A stretch of 64,000 nt of DNA from JAHDCJ01 sp039028895 (GTDB lineage: Bacteria > Bacteroidota > Bacteroidia > Chitinophagales > Saprospiraceae): contig JBCCHF010000002.1 of NCBI GenBank assembly GCA_039028895.1, positions 251,738 to 315,737 on the forward strand, read 5' to 3'. Below, piece by piece: positions 18,118-26,287 of the stretch. A program made the position numbers and the translations under genes. The notes under the pieces were generated by a model. That model had not been told where the DNA came from and searched no databases. It worked only from the letters and a program-made list of their open reading frames with translations. How positions within the stretch are numbered: position 1 is the stretch's first letter; every line of letters begins with the position of its first letter.

Positions 18118-18570
18118 ATGGCTAGAATCGAAGAAGCGATACAACAAAGGCAGTTTGAGAACATTTATCAAAAAGTGATTATCAATATCCTTTTTACCAA
18201 TAACTGGGTGGTAGATATTCAACAGAAAGTGTTCAGACCATTTGGCTTAACCTACCAGCAATACAACGTGTTGCGCATCTTGCGCGGAAAACATCCGACT
18301 CCATACACCGCAAAGGGCATTAAGGAGGTTATGCTCGACAAACGTCCTGACCTAACCCGGATGCTTGACCGCCTTCAGAAAAAGAATTTAGTTTTTAGAG
18401 AAATCGATTCGTGTAATCGAAGCAAACTTGCTATAACACTTACGGATCAAGGCTGTGAAATACTCAATAGAATTGAACCTGAGTTGAAAAGGATTTATGA
18501 TGAACTTGGTGCCCTTTCTGCTGAAGAGGCAGAAACATTAAGTGATTTGCTAGATAAGTTAAGATCTTGA
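18118..18570 (+). CDS. MarR-family transcriptional regulator
   Basis: The protein has 150 residues from ATG 18118; a TTG at 18091 also opens the frame but lies inside the operator palindrome. The winged-helix pattern is clear: LTYQQYNVLRILRGKHP (helix 2-3), YTAKGIKEVML and DLTRMLDRLQKKNLVFRE (recognition helix and wing lead-in), then the wing with RSKLAITLTDQGCEIL. C-terminal helices would form the dimer interface. MarR proteins often sense phenolic or oxidative signals and repress adjacent genes. The next gene, a DoxX-family membrane protein 54 bases downstream, is the obvious candidate target; in Bacteroidota this pairing recurs. No conserved Cys sensor pair is evident (only C108-like in DSCNRS). 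Confidence 0.85.
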   Translation: MARIEEAIQQRQFENIYQKVIINILFTNNWVVDIQQKVFRPFGLTYQQYNVLRILRGKHPTPYTAKGIKEVMLDKRPDLTRMLDRLQKKNLVFREIDSCNRSKLAITLTDQGCEILNRIEPELKRIYDELGALSAEEAETLSDLLDKLRS

Positions 18571-18624
18571 CCACTCTATTTGGTCATTGGAAAATATTAA
18601 TTAAATCACTAAAAACCATACACT

Positions 18625-19002
18625 ATGAATGACAAAGTAAACATGGGAATCCGTTTATTACTCGGCCTTTTCCTTGTAATTATGGGTGTCAACAAATTTG
18701 CAAACTTCATGCCTCCCATGGAAGGGCCAGAAGCCGCAACAAACTATTTCATGGCACTCGCAGGTGTTGGAATGATGAATGTAGTCGGAGTTTTGGAAAT
18801 TATTATTGGACTTATGCTGCTTGTTGGCAAATACGTCCCGCTCGCTTTGGTCTTGCTTGCTCCACTCAGTGTTAACTTCTTACTATTCCACATCCTGACA
18901 GGTGATTATGGAAACATGTTGTTCGCCGTTGTTGCAGCTGGATTAAACATTTATCTCCTACTCAAGAATAAAGATAGTTATAAGGGGCTCCTTACCGCTT
19001 AA
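18625..19002 (+). CDS. DoxX-family inner membrane protein
   Basis: This 125-residue protein has four hydrophobic segments: LLLGLFLVIMGVNKFANFM, VGMMNVVGVLEIIIGLMLLV, LALVLLAPLSVNFLLFHI and NMLFAVVAAGLNIYLLL. The motif GVNKF in helix 1 and the G-x-x-E-I-I-x-G pattern in helix 2 are typical of the DoxX/YphA group. Relatives are linked to thiosulfate:quinone oxidation in archaea and to redox stress in bacteria, but most are of unknown role. It lies 54 bases after the MarR-like gene and before a strong terminator, so the two probably form a stress-responsive two-gene operon. Confidence 0.75.
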   Translation: MNDKVNMGIRLLLGLFLVIMGVNKFANFMPPMEGPEAATNYFMALAGVGMMNVVGVLEIIIGLMLLVGKYVPLALVLLAPLSVNFLLFHILTGDYGNMLFAVVAAGLNIYLLLKNKDSYKGLLTA

Positions 19003-19073
19003 AAACCCAAAATTAGCATCAGTCGACTACCTAACTCAAAAATCAGAAACAATCGGCACCGGCTGATGTCATA

Positions 19074-19102
19074 AAAGCTGCTCGAATGAGCAGCTTTTTT
19101 TT
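19074..19102 (+). terminator. intrinsic terminator after doxX-like gene
   Basis: A perfect 10-bp stem, AAAGCTGCTC (19074-19083) with GAGCAGCTTT (19088-19097), has a GAAT tetraloop and is followed by a run of T up to 19102. It ends the MarR-DoxX transcript. Confidence 0.85.
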
Positions 19103-19199
19103 ATTCAATGAGCCAAAATAAGCTTATAAAAAATATTCCCTTTTACTGAGCGCATTCAAGATTTGAACAAAATTTCTGATCTTTCCAATAAAAATATGC

Positions 19200-19826
19200 A
19201 TGTACAGACCACAGCTTTTCAAAGTCGAAGACCCTGAAATAATCCTTGACTTTATCAGGAAATACAGTTTTTGCACATTTACCACCTTTGACGGTCTTCG
19301 CCCAATTGCGACGCATATCCCTATTGAGGCAAGAGGAGAATCAATGGAAAAATTGACTCTTGTTGGTCATATCTCAAAAGCAAATTTGCAATGGCAGTCA
19401 TTCAAAGAAAATCAGGAGGCACTTACTGTGTTTAGTGGTCCACACACTTATGTTTCTTCCGGGTGGTATGATCATGATAACGTTCCGACCTGGAATTATA
19501 TGGCTGTTCATGCTTACGGTATACCACAGATTATCGAAGGCGCCCCCCTGCTTGATCATCTCAACAGAATGGTTAGCAAATATGAGCGGCCCTCTCCAGA
19601 ACCACTAGCATGGGAAGATATGTCAATTGGCATGATCAAGCGTCAATTACGGGGTATAGTTGGATTCGAGATAAAAGTTAACAGGATAGAAGCCGCTTTC
19701 AAGCTGAGTCAAAACAGAAACCAGACAGACTTTGAGAATATCATTCATAAATTACGTGAAAGATCCGATTATGTATCAAAAGCTGTTGCAGAAGAAATGG
19801 AAGGTCTTAAAGACCATCTATTCTGA
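19200..19826 (+). CDS. PaiB-like FMN-binding protein
   Basis: This 208-residue protein matches the PaiB family over its whole length. It starts MYRPQLFKVEDPE, has the FMN-binding split-barrel strand TFDGLRPIATHIPIE, the signature SGPHTYVSSGWYDH followed by VPTWNYMAVHAYG, and the C-terminal helix with IEAAFKLSQNR. In Bacillus PaiB is a negative regulator of sporulation and protease genes; elsewhere its relatives are thought to be flavin-binding stress proteins. It is cytoplasmic. The 3' end overlaps the M1 peptidase gene on the other strand by nine bases. Confidence 0.85.
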   Translation: MYRPQLFKVEDPEIILDFIRKYSFCTFTTFDGLRPIATHIPIEARGESMEKLTLVGHISKANLQWQSFKENQEALTVFSGPHTYVSSGWYDHDNVPTWNYMAVHAYGIPQIIEGAPLLDHLNRMVSKYERPSPEPLAWEDMSIGMIKRQLRGIVGFEIKVNRIEAAFKLSQNRNQTDFENIIHKLRERSDYVSKAVAEEMEGLKDHLF

Positions 19827-21677
19827 TTCTTTCTCATAAACATTATTTGATCTGTCTATATCTGCCAAACGCTGGCTGGGGTCAATTTCTATCGACACAA
19901 TATCCTTTTTCTTTTCAGGAAGGACTAAAGAATAAACCGGATAAGTCCATGGCCAATCATCTGCTAAAATGAAATTATCCTCATCATTTTCGGATTCTTT
20001 GGCTCCTCTCATCATTTCAAGCGGGATATTGATCATATCTGATTTCCCTGAAGTATAGGTGACTTTCAAATCTATTGGCATTGGCATGAGACCCTTCCTT
20101 TCAAGAATAATCCTGGTCACGTTGCTATTTACTTCCTCTACTTTATACACGCTATAGTCAACCGTTTTGGTCGTATAAACAAAATATTCTTTATACCAGT
20201 CCAATTCCAAACCGGATTCAATTTCCATAACCCGGATAAAATCATTGGGGTTGGGATGTTTAAATTGCCATTTTTTATAAAATGCCTTTAACCCCCTATC
20301 CAAAGTTTCCTGTCCAATGATATAACTTAACTGATGTAGAAAAACAGCCCCCTTAGCATAGGAACCGACATAATAAGCTCTATTTGAATCATAATGATCT
20401 GCATGGGTGCTCATAGGTTCTTCATACCCAAACTGCACAGCATTAAAGTATGAAGCGTATGCTCCTGCGATTGGATTTTTATTAGGTTTCATGATGACTG
20501 ATTTGGCGAATTCTTCAACATACTCGACAAAACCTTCATCCATCCATCCATACAGAGATTCATTATTGGCAAGAACGCTTTGGAACCAATTGTGAACGAA
20601 TTCATGAGTCATTGTCCCGTAAAGTCCGCCAAGATCCCGATCTCCAACCATCAGTGTCGCCATTGGGTATTCCATACCACCATCTCCGCCCTGAATAATG
20701 GTATATTGATCGTATGGATATGCTCCATATGTTTCTTCGAGGTATTTAAAAGTTTTCACACCAAGTGGTATCAACTGCTTCCAGCGTTTTGAAACCGTTT
20801 CGCTGGGTTGGTAGATAAAGTGCAATATGGGCCCACCTGGCACCTGGGCAGTTTCATGAACGAAATCCGGGTCAGCAGCCCATGCAAAATCATGTACCAT
20901 AGGTGCTTTAAAATGCCAGGTTAGCTTATCGCTTTCCGGTTGGGTAACCGTAGTTCCAGGTGCTTCGTATCCTTTTCCTATTTGTTGCGGATTTTGCAAA
21001 TAGCCTGTCCCTCCAATCATGTAAGCCTTGTCGATGGTTATCTTAACATCAAAATCTCCCCAAACTCCATGAAATTCTCTTTGGATGTAAGGATTCGCAT
21101 GCCATCCCTGATAATCGTATTCGCTCAATTTAGGATACCATTGCGTCATGGAAAATTCAACGCCTTCAGGGCTCATCCAACCCGACCTTCTGATCTGAAT
21201 TGGCACTTGTGCATCCCATTCCATTTCCAATATGGTTTTCCCTCCTGGTTTGATAGCTTCTGCAAGGTCAACTTCCAGAATAGTACCTACATGATCAAAC
21301 TTCACAGGTTTACCATCTTGCAGCAATGATTTCACTTTTATATATCCGATCTCATCTTCTTCAAGGTGAAATATCCTGTCCTTTACCCTTCGATCTGGAT
21401 CGGGAAGAGATCTCGACCTGATGTCAAACTGGCTACCGGGTTGAAAGGCATTAAAATACAGATGATAAAATACCCGCTTTAATTCATCAGGCGAATTATT
21501 GGTGTATGTCAGCACCTGCTTTCCTTTGTACTGGTGTTTTTTAACATCCATATCGATCTCCATTTTATAATCCACATGCTGCTGCCATCGATCAGACACC
21601 TGAGATAGTCCGGTATGGAAGGTTAAAAACACACAAAGTAATGGGGCAATTGAGTTTTTAAGTATTTCTTTGACCAT
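19818..21677 (-). CDS. M1-family metallopeptidase, exported
   Basis: This 619-residue protein has signal peptide IAPLLCVFLTFHTGLS. Residues 30-300 form the M1 N-terminal beta domain. The substrate-binding motif GGMEYP is at about 333-338, the zinc site HEFVHNW at 358-364, and the third ligand Glu381 in WMDEGFVEY, with the correct 18-residue spacing. All catalytic residues are therefore present. M1 enzymes remove N-terminal residues from peptides. The C-terminus lacks a T9SS domain, so the enzyme is probably periplasmic or outer-membrane associated. The gene is convergent with the PaiB-like gene and divergent from the FKBP gene. Confidence 0.9.
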   Translation of the reverse strand: MVKEILKNSIAPLLCVFLTFHTGLSQVSDRWQQHVDYKMEIDMDVKKHQYKGKQVLTYTNNSPDELKRVFYHLYFNAFQPGSQFDIRSRSLPDPDRRVKDRIFHLEEDEIGYIKVKSLLQDGKPVKFDHVGTILEVDLAEAIKPGGKTILEMEWDAQVPIQIRRSGWMSPEGVEFSMTQWYPKLSEYDYQGWHANPYIQREFHGVWGDFDVKITIDKAYMIGGTGYLQNPQQIGKGYEAPGTTVTQPESDKLTWHFKAPMVHDFAWAADPDFVHETAQVPGGPILHFIYQPSETVSKRWKQLIPLGVKTFKYLEETYGAYPYDQYTIIQGGDGGMEYPMATLMVGDRDLGGLYGTMTHEFVHNWFQSVLANNESLYGWMDEGFVEYVEEFAKSVIMKPNKNPIAGAYASYFNAVQFGYEEPMSTHADHYDSNRAYYVGSYAKGAVFLHQLSYIIGQETLDRGLKAFYKKWQFKHPNPNDFIRVMEIESGLELDWYKEYFVYTTKTVDYSVYKVEEVNSNVTRIILERKGLMPMPIDLKVTYTSGKSDMINIPLEMMRGAKESENDEDNFILADDWPWTYPVYSLVLPEKKKDIVSIEIDPSQRLADIDRSNNVYEKESE

Positions 21678-21826
21678 TTGTATTTTTAATTGTGGTTAAA
21701 CCAAAATCAAACCATTTTCGGTGGTCTGACCATAATTATTAAAATCACTTACCTTTACAGGCCAAATTCGGCAACTTTAACAATTTATTAAATTGAAACA
21801 AGGCCCACCTCCAATGGTTTAGGCCC

Positions 21827-21834
21827 TATATTTG
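21827..21834 (+). promoter_or_regulatory. Bacteroidota -7 element upstream of the FKBP gene
   Basis: TATATTTG matches the Bacteroidota -7 consensus TAnnTTTG exactly. A start about 6 bases downstream would leave a leader near 20 bases before ATG 21862. No good TTG -33 element at normal spacing was found, so this is moderate support only. Confidence 0.45.
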
Positions 21835-21861
21835 CTAGCCCGAAGATATAAACTTACTAGG

Positions 21862-22590
21862 ATGAAAATTAAAATATTGTTCTGCCTGCTTTTAATGACT
21901 GCCGGTACCCTGCAAACTGCCTTTGCACAAAAGAAAAAAAATAAAAAGAAACAAAAAACTGAGCATGCTGATGTGTCTGCTGTTCAGTTTCCTGCTAACT
22001 ATACCGATTCTATAAGTTATGCTTTCGGTGTTGTACTTGGTCATAACCTGAAAGCAGAAAGCGTATATGATCTTGATCTGGAGGTTGTTAAAAGAGGGAT
22101 ACAAGCCGTTCTCGGAAGTGAAGAGCTCTTGTTCGAGGGCCAGGAATCCCGTGAATTAGTCAATGCCCACATCCAGAATAAAAGAAAAGAGGCCATCCAG
22201 CGCAACCTTGAAGAAAGTGAAGCCTTTCTTGCGGAAAATGGCACAAAGGATAATATTCAAACTACAGAATCCGGGCTTCAGTATGAGATTCTGGTGGAGG
22301 GTGACGGCCCTGTCCCTACCATTAACGATAAAGTTAAAACGCATTACCATGGCACCCTCGTGGATGGCACTGTATTTGACAGCTCTGTAAAAAGGGGAGA
22401 GCCATTAGAATTTCCACTAAAAGGTGTAATTAAAGGCTGGACAGAAGTTCTGCAACTTATGCCTGTAGGTTCGAAATGGAAGATATACCTCCATCCTAAG
22501 CTCGCATATGGTGAACAAGGCGCTGGACAGAAAATAGGACCTAACATGGCCCTTATTTTCGAGATTGAACTTTTGGATATTGTAGAGTAA
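21862..22590 (+). CDS. FKBP-type peptidyl-prolyl isomerase, exported (FkpA/Mip-like)
   Basis: The protein has 242 residues from ATG 21862; a TTG at 21832 overlaps the -7 element and is unlikely. Signal peptide MKIKILFCLLLMTAGTLQTAFAQ is followed by a Lys-rich linker, an N-terminal helical dimerisation domain (ISYAFGVVLGHNLKAE, KRGIQAVLG, FLAENGTKDNI), then the FKBP domain: TESGLQYEILVEGDG, VKTHYHGTLVDGTVFDSS, FPLKGVIKGWTEVLQLMPVGSKWKIYLHPKLAYG. The active-site residues (Y of HYHG, FDSS, W, Y of LAYG) are present. It helps fold exported proteins in the periplasm. Confidence 0.9.
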   Translation: MKIKILFCLLLMTAGTLQTAFAQKKKNKKKQKTEHADVSAVQFPANYTDSISYAFGVVLGHNLKAESVYDLDLEVVKRGIQAVLGSEELLFEGQESRELVNAHIQNKRKEAIQRNLEESEAFLAENGTKDNIQTTESGLQYEILVEGDGPVPTINDKVKTHYHGTLVDGTVFDSSVKRGEPLEFPLKGVIKGWTEVLQLMPVGSKWKIYLHPKLAYGEQGAGQKIGPNMALIFEIELLDIVE

Positions 22591-22633
22591 GCCTGCTGAA
22601 AGGCTTAATTGGTGTTCTCCAAATTCAGTTTTC

Positions 22634-23755
22634 CTACGCTACTATTTCGATATAGTTGCGGTGGGCCCATTCGTCGGTTCCTACTTTTAGCCAATCATCT
22701 TCTTCGTCAAAAATGCGGACGACATCCCCTCTCGTAAGTCGTTTTACTTTTTCGAAATTGGACCCGGGGCCTTCCCGAATGATCAATCTGTCTGAAGTCA
22801 CAAATCCATTTCTGACTTCTGTAAATTTCACATAATTGCCATGAACCCATCTTTCGTTTCCGGAAAGGTCATCTTTCAGTCTCAGCCATTTCCCAGCTGA
22901 ATCAGCAACTTCAATGGTTGTTCCATTTTCGAGCTTTCCAATTATTTCATAGCGCGTTCCTGGCCCTGTCCGAACGTTTAGCCTGTCTCCTTCAAGCGTT
23001 ACTACGCCACTTTTTGATTTGAGGATGACATCAATATAATTACCGTGAGCCCATTTGTTATCTCCGATGCGATACCATTTTCCGATTCGATCATAAATAT
23101 TTACCTCATCTCCAGGCATCAATTTGCCGACAATATCATATGATGAGCCATTTCCGCTTCGGATATTCAAAAAGTCATCGACAATGATACGGCCATTTTT
23201 CACAGGTTCTACTACCGGCAGGTTGACTTTTGCATTTACATCCTTCCTGAATCTTTGCCATGGCTCTTCATCAATCATCATTTTTGGGCAATCTTTTCCG
23301 GTAATATCGTAATGCCTCCAGAGTTGATAAATCGTGAAATTGTATTTGTTCAAAAGGTGAACGGTAAGATCTACGGTATTTTGATAAGTCTTTTCCCAAT
23401 CACCATCTTCATTGACACACATTTCAATTCCGACAAGGAAATAATTGGGATTGCGGTCTCCTTCAAGGATATTTTCGCCAATTGGTTTATATCTTCTGGC
23501 ACCGACATGATACCCCACTTCATTATCTGGCAGACATCTTAATATCCGACTATCATCTACCATATAATGAGCAGAAGCATAACGATCAGTAGTATTAAAA
23601 TAGTTGCGATTGGCCCAGGCATTTGCACCAGGTGAAGTATTGGCGGTCCAGTGTACAATCACCCCTTTCAGATCGCTAATTGAGTATTTCTTGGGGTCTC
23701 TGAGAAAGGGTCTGTTCCTTCTGCTTGTCAGTAAAGCATTTGTAATATCGATCAT
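22634..23755 (-). CDS. N-acetylmuramoyl-L-alanine amidase (Amidase_2) with three SH3b domains
   Basis: This 373-residue protein has an Amidase_2 domain at residues about 25-175. VIVHWTANTSPGANAWANRN carries the first zinc His, then ASAHYMVDD, EVGYHVGAR, and a late HYDITGKDCPK with the last zinc ligand and catalytic Lys region. Three SH3b repeats follow (about 188-245, 250-312, 315-373), each with a LNIRSG / LNVRTG / LIIREG strand and a W.R(V/I/L)G or WLR.. core. The enzyme should cut the MurNAc-L-Ala bond of peptidoglycan. There is no signal peptide. This resembles phage endolysins or CwlA/XlyA rather than house autolysins, but no other phage gene is near. The downstream-facing DUF6495-like gene is 18 bases upstream on the same strand. 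Confidence 0.85.
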   Translation of the reverse strand: MIDITNALLTSRRNRPFLRDPKKYSISDLKGVIVHWTANTSPGANAWANRNYFNTTDRYASAHYMVDDSRILRCLPDNEVGYHVGARRYKPIGENILEGDRNPNYFLVGIEMCVNEDGDWEKTYQNTVDLTVHLLNKYNFTIYQLWRHYDITGKDCPKMMIDEEPWQRFRKDVNAKVNLPVVEPVKNGRIIVDDFLNIRSGNGSSYDIVGKLMPGDEVNIYDRIGKWYRIGDNKWAHGNYIDVILKSKSGVVTLEGDRLNVRTGPGTRYEIIGKLENGTTIEVADSAGKWLRLKDDLSGNERWVHGNYVKFTEVRNGFVTSDRLIIREGPGSNFEKVKRLTRGDVVRIFDEEDDWLKVGTDEWAHRNYIEIVA

Positions 23756-23773
23756 TGGGATAAGAGGTTTGTA

Positions 23774-24238
23774 TTAAGATTCCATTAGTTTTTTCATCAT
23801 TTCGAAAACTTGGGGAGAAGCAATTGAGCAACCAATATCAAGCATTCCAAATATTTCAGACTCTCTTTCGCCTTGATATGCTTTTTCTCCTGAATAAATT
23901 TCAGCGCCACTTTCAGAAAGATCGGCAGTAGTAATTTGCTTGGTCAGATCAAGTTCACTGAATTCTGAAATGGAGAGTCCTATCATGCTAATATTTGCTT
24001 TACCACAATGAAATACTTTCCAGTCATATGGCGTCCGAAGTTCAAGATACTTAATTTTCTCCAGCACTTTTTGCAAAACAATATCACTAAATTGTTCGAT
24101 CAGAGCATTTACCTTTTCCGGGTTATCGCTTTTCAGTTTTTCCCAGTCATTACCAGTGATCGTATTGGCAGACAAAAACTCAATAAACTCATTTTCAAGC
24201 TCTTTTAATTCCTCGTTGCTTAGTCTTCTGTATTTCAT
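23774..24238 (-). CDS. DUF6495-like cytoplasmic protein
   Basis: This 154-residue protein starts MKYRRLSNEELKELENEF and is acidic and soluble. Its opening, the block TITGNDWEKLKSDNPEK and the C-terminal FGMLDIGCSIASP match my memory of the Bacteroidota family DUF6495. Function is unknown. A stretch with WKVFHCGKANISMIGLS precedes a Ser/Asp-rich segment. It lies 18 bases upstream of the SH3 amidase on the same strand, so they may be cotranscribed. A possible -7 element (CAAATCTA read on the plus strand, 24318-24325) lies 80 bases upstream. Confidence 0.6.
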   Translation of the reverse strand: MKYRRLSNEELKELENEFIEFLSANTITGNDWEKLKSDNPEKVNALIEQFSDIVLQKVLEKIKYLELRTPYDWKVFHCGKANISMIGLSISEFSELDLTKQITTADLSESGAEIYSGEKAYQGERESEIFGMLDIGCSIASPQVFEMMKKLMES

Positions 24239-24440
24239 AAAAATATGCTTAGGGTTTTCCCGTTAAAAAGTTGGGAAATGAAAAATCCATAACAATCTTC
24301 AATTATCAATGTTCAAACAAATCTATTCTTGTTTAAAAAGAAAAGTTGAACTAATTTAGCAAACCAAAGTTCTTATTATAGACACATTTGCAAGAATTAT
24401 CTTGTATTTGTTAAAAGAAAAAAGATTGTTAAAGAGATTG
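24239..24440. other. AT-rich divergent intergenic region
   Basis: Between the DUF6495-like gene and the RNA promoter. It holds an inverted pair TTCAAACAA (24312-24320) and TTGTTTAAA (about 24329-24337). The half-site resembles the palindrome in front of the MarR gene at 18091, and it overlaps a perfect minus-strand -7 match (CAAATCTA, 24318-24325). No coding frame is convincing. Confidence 0.3.
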
Positions 24441-24472
24441 CTTTTGAATAAAGGATAATTTAACAACTTTTG
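24441..24472 (+). promoter_or_regulatory. Bacteroidota-type promoter of the putative RNA gene
   Basis: TTTTG (24442-24446) is followed after 18 bases by AACTTTTG (24465-24472), five of six positions of TAnnTTTG. Expected transcription start is about 24478-24480, exactly where the 5' stem of the structured segment begins. Confidence 0.55.
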
Positions 24473-24478
24473 CAGGAA

Positions 24479-24728
24479 TCTGAGGCCTCTGTTAGCTACT
24501 GAAGCAACAAGCTACAGATTCTTTTGCCCATACAATGAATCGTCTTTGAATCTACAATTATCCAATTGGGGTTTAACTCAAAGGAGGTAGGGCGGGCCTC
24601 AGCCGTTGACTTGTCCGGCTTACTTAACCCAGTGCTAAGTAACAAGGGGATTACTGAACTTCTTTGGCGGCTCCAACCATGTCTTTCTGAGGTTTCAAAG
24701 ACCCCCTTTGTATGGGTTTTTTTTTGTC
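24479..24728 (+). ncRNA. putative structured RNA of about 250 nt
   Basis: This segment has its own promoter, several nested stems and a terminator, and no coding frame. CTGAGGCC (24480-24487) pairs perfectly with GGCCTCAG (24595-24602). Inside it TCTGTTAGCT (about 24488-24497) pairs with AGCTACAGA (about 24510-24518) with one bulge. Further on GCCG...CGGC (24602-24619), TTACTTA...TAAGTAA (about 24620-24642) and GTCTTT...AAAGAC (about 24680-24701) form hairpins. The 3' end is AACCAT...ATGGGTT followed by T10. I checked against tmRNA, RNase P, SRP and 6S features and common riboswitch motifs and found no match. It lies 40 bases upstream of the gamma-glutamyltransferase start, so a leader/attenuator role is the main alternative. 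Confidence 0.5.
24674..24728 (+). terminator. terminator at the end of the structured RNA
   Basis: A hairpin GTCTTT...AAAGAC sits inside an outer stem AACCAT / ATGGGTT (one bulge) that runs directly into ten or more T residues. A -33 TTTG (about 24706) and a TACCTTAG near-consensus -7 element, 20 bases apart, overlap its end and could serve the next gene. Confidence 0.6.
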
Positions 24729-24768
24729 TGTACCTTAGGTGTTCAGACCAATTGACTCCCAGCACCTG

Positions 24769-26286
24769 ATGAGGACAAAAACCAAAGGAATAATAACAGC
24801 CGGACATCCGCAGACGGCCAATTCTGCTAAACTAATTTTAGGCGAAGGCGGTAATGCATTTGATGCCGCTGTTGCCGCCTTGTACACCACATTTATCACT
24901 GAGAGCTGTATGAGTTCTGCCGGAGGTGGGGCTTTCGCCAATATTTTCACAAGTAAAGGCCATTCATACCTGTTTGACTTTTTCTGTCAGACACCCATTC
25001 ACAAAAAGTCGGTTGACCAGGCTGAGTTTTATCCAATAACAGTTGATTTTGGGGGAACTACTGAAGATTTCCATATAGGAATGGGGGCAATTGGGGTACC
25101 TGGCACCATTGCAGGTATTTATGCCATACACGAGCATCTATGTACACTGCCGATGCATATATTGGTGCAACCGGCAATAGATGTTTGTAATGGTGGTGCA
25201 TTGGTAGATGATTTCCAATTTTTTGACTTTAAAGTTCTTCAGGAAATTTTAAAGGTTGATCAGCAATCAAGAGGTATTTTCTTTCCCAATGGGGAATTGG
25301 TTCGGGAAGGAGGTTTCATCAAAATGGAAAAACTGGCCGATTTCCTGAACGTACTTGCAATTGAAGGTAAAGATCTTTTTTATAAAGGTGAAATCTCCAA
25401 AATGGTTGATGAAGCTTGTCAAACGAGAGGCGGTTTCCTGTCAAGGGCAGATTTTGAAAACTACTCAGTCAATATCCTTGAACCTCTCCGCTTCAGCTAT
25501 GAAGACAAAACCATACTTACGAATCCTATGCCCAGTATGGGAGGGAGTTTAATGGCGATTGGCTTAAAACATCTTGAAAATATTCCTTCAGGCTTTGATC
25601 TTCATTCTCCTCAGCACACAGCCATGTTTTATGATACCCTCAAAGTCATGGACAACCAGGATAAAACTCCATTTGGCCTGGCAGAAAAACTGGCTCAGCT
25701 TGGTGTCAGCTTCAATGTGACTACTTTACCAGGCGCAAAAAAATGGGGAAGCACCACCCATTTAAATATTCTTGATGAATTTGACAATGCTATTTCGATA
25801 ACCTCATCTAATGGAGAAGGTAGTGGTTATATGGTACCAGGCACGCAGATTATGATGAACAATATGCTTGGTGAATCCGCTTTATTGCCAAATGGATTTC
25901 ACAGTTGGGAACAGAATGTAAGGTTATCGTCAATGATGAGTCCAAGTTTAGTGCTTGATAAGGAAGGAAAGATTGAATATGTGCTTGGATCAGGAGGTGC
26001 AAGTCGCATTCCAAGGGCAATCTTGCAAGTTATTTATTATTTGATTGACAAAGGGCTAACTGTCGACGAGGCTGTACATGCCCACAGAGCCCACCTCGAG
26101 CACAAGGAGTTTAACCTTGAACCTGGTTTTTCAACAGAAATAAAGAAAAATATTGAGGCAAGCATCAACCTTTGGGATACACAGTCTATGTATTTCGGAG
26201 GAGTTCATACCATTGCCAAGCGTGGTGAAAGCTTTGAAGGCAGTGGAGACAGGAGACGATCAGGGGTCGTCGTAAGAGCGGATTAA
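24769..26286 (+). CDS. gamma-glutamyltransferase-like enzyme without signal peptide (YwrD-type)
   Basis: The protein has 505 residues from ATG 24769; a GTG at 24739 adds ten residues but overlaps the likely promoter. It shows the N-terminal nucleophile hydrolase pattern of the gamma-GT family: AGHPQTANSAKLILGEGGNA, FDAAVAALY, SSAGGGAF, and the processing site KKWGSTTHLNIL. In that site Thr at about 329 or 330 would become the nucleophile after self-cleavage. SSNGEGSGYMVPGTQIMMNN completes the small subunit. Unlike classical Ggt, it lacks a signal peptide, so it is probably cytoplasmic, like YwrD. It may act on gamma-glutamyl peptides or on related acylated substrates. It follows the putative RNA gene directly. 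Confidence 0.85.
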   Translation: MRTKTKGIITAGHPQTANSAKLILGEGGNAFDAAVAALYTTFITESCMSSAGGGAFANIFTSKGHSYLFDFFCQTPIHKKSVDQAEFYPITVDFGGTTEDFHIGMGAIGVPGTIAGIYAIHEHLCTLPMHILVQPAIDVCNGGALVDDFQFFDFKVLQEILKVDQQSRGIFFPNGELVREGGFIKMEKLADFLNVLAIEGKDLFYKGEISKMVDEACQTRGGFLSRADFENYSVNILEPLRFSYEDKTILTNPMPSMGGSLMAIGLKHLENIPSGFDLHSPQHTAMFYDTLKVMDNQDKTPFGLAEKLAQLGVSFNVTTLPGAKKWGSTTHLNILDEFDNAISITSSNGEGSGYMVPGTQIMMNNMLGESALLPNGFHSWEQNVRLSSMMSPSLVLDKEGKIEYVLGSGGASRIPRAILQVIYYLIDKGLTVDEAVHAHRAHLEHKEFNLEPGFSTEIKKNIEASINLWDTQSMYFGGVHTIAKRGESFEGSGDRRRSGVVVRAD

Positions 26287-26287
26287 C

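Noticed and set aside
24479..24728. Structured segment as tmRNA, RNase P RNA, 6S RNA, SRP RNA or a known riboswitch
   Set aside because: Lacks the tmRNA tag and CCA end, the RNase P P4 motif, the SRP GGAAGC-type loop, the long closing helix of 6S, and known riboswitch core motifs.
24496..24807. Minus-strand ORF across the structured RNA
   Set aside because: No protein-like composition, overlaps the promoter, terminator and the gamma-glutamyltransferase start.
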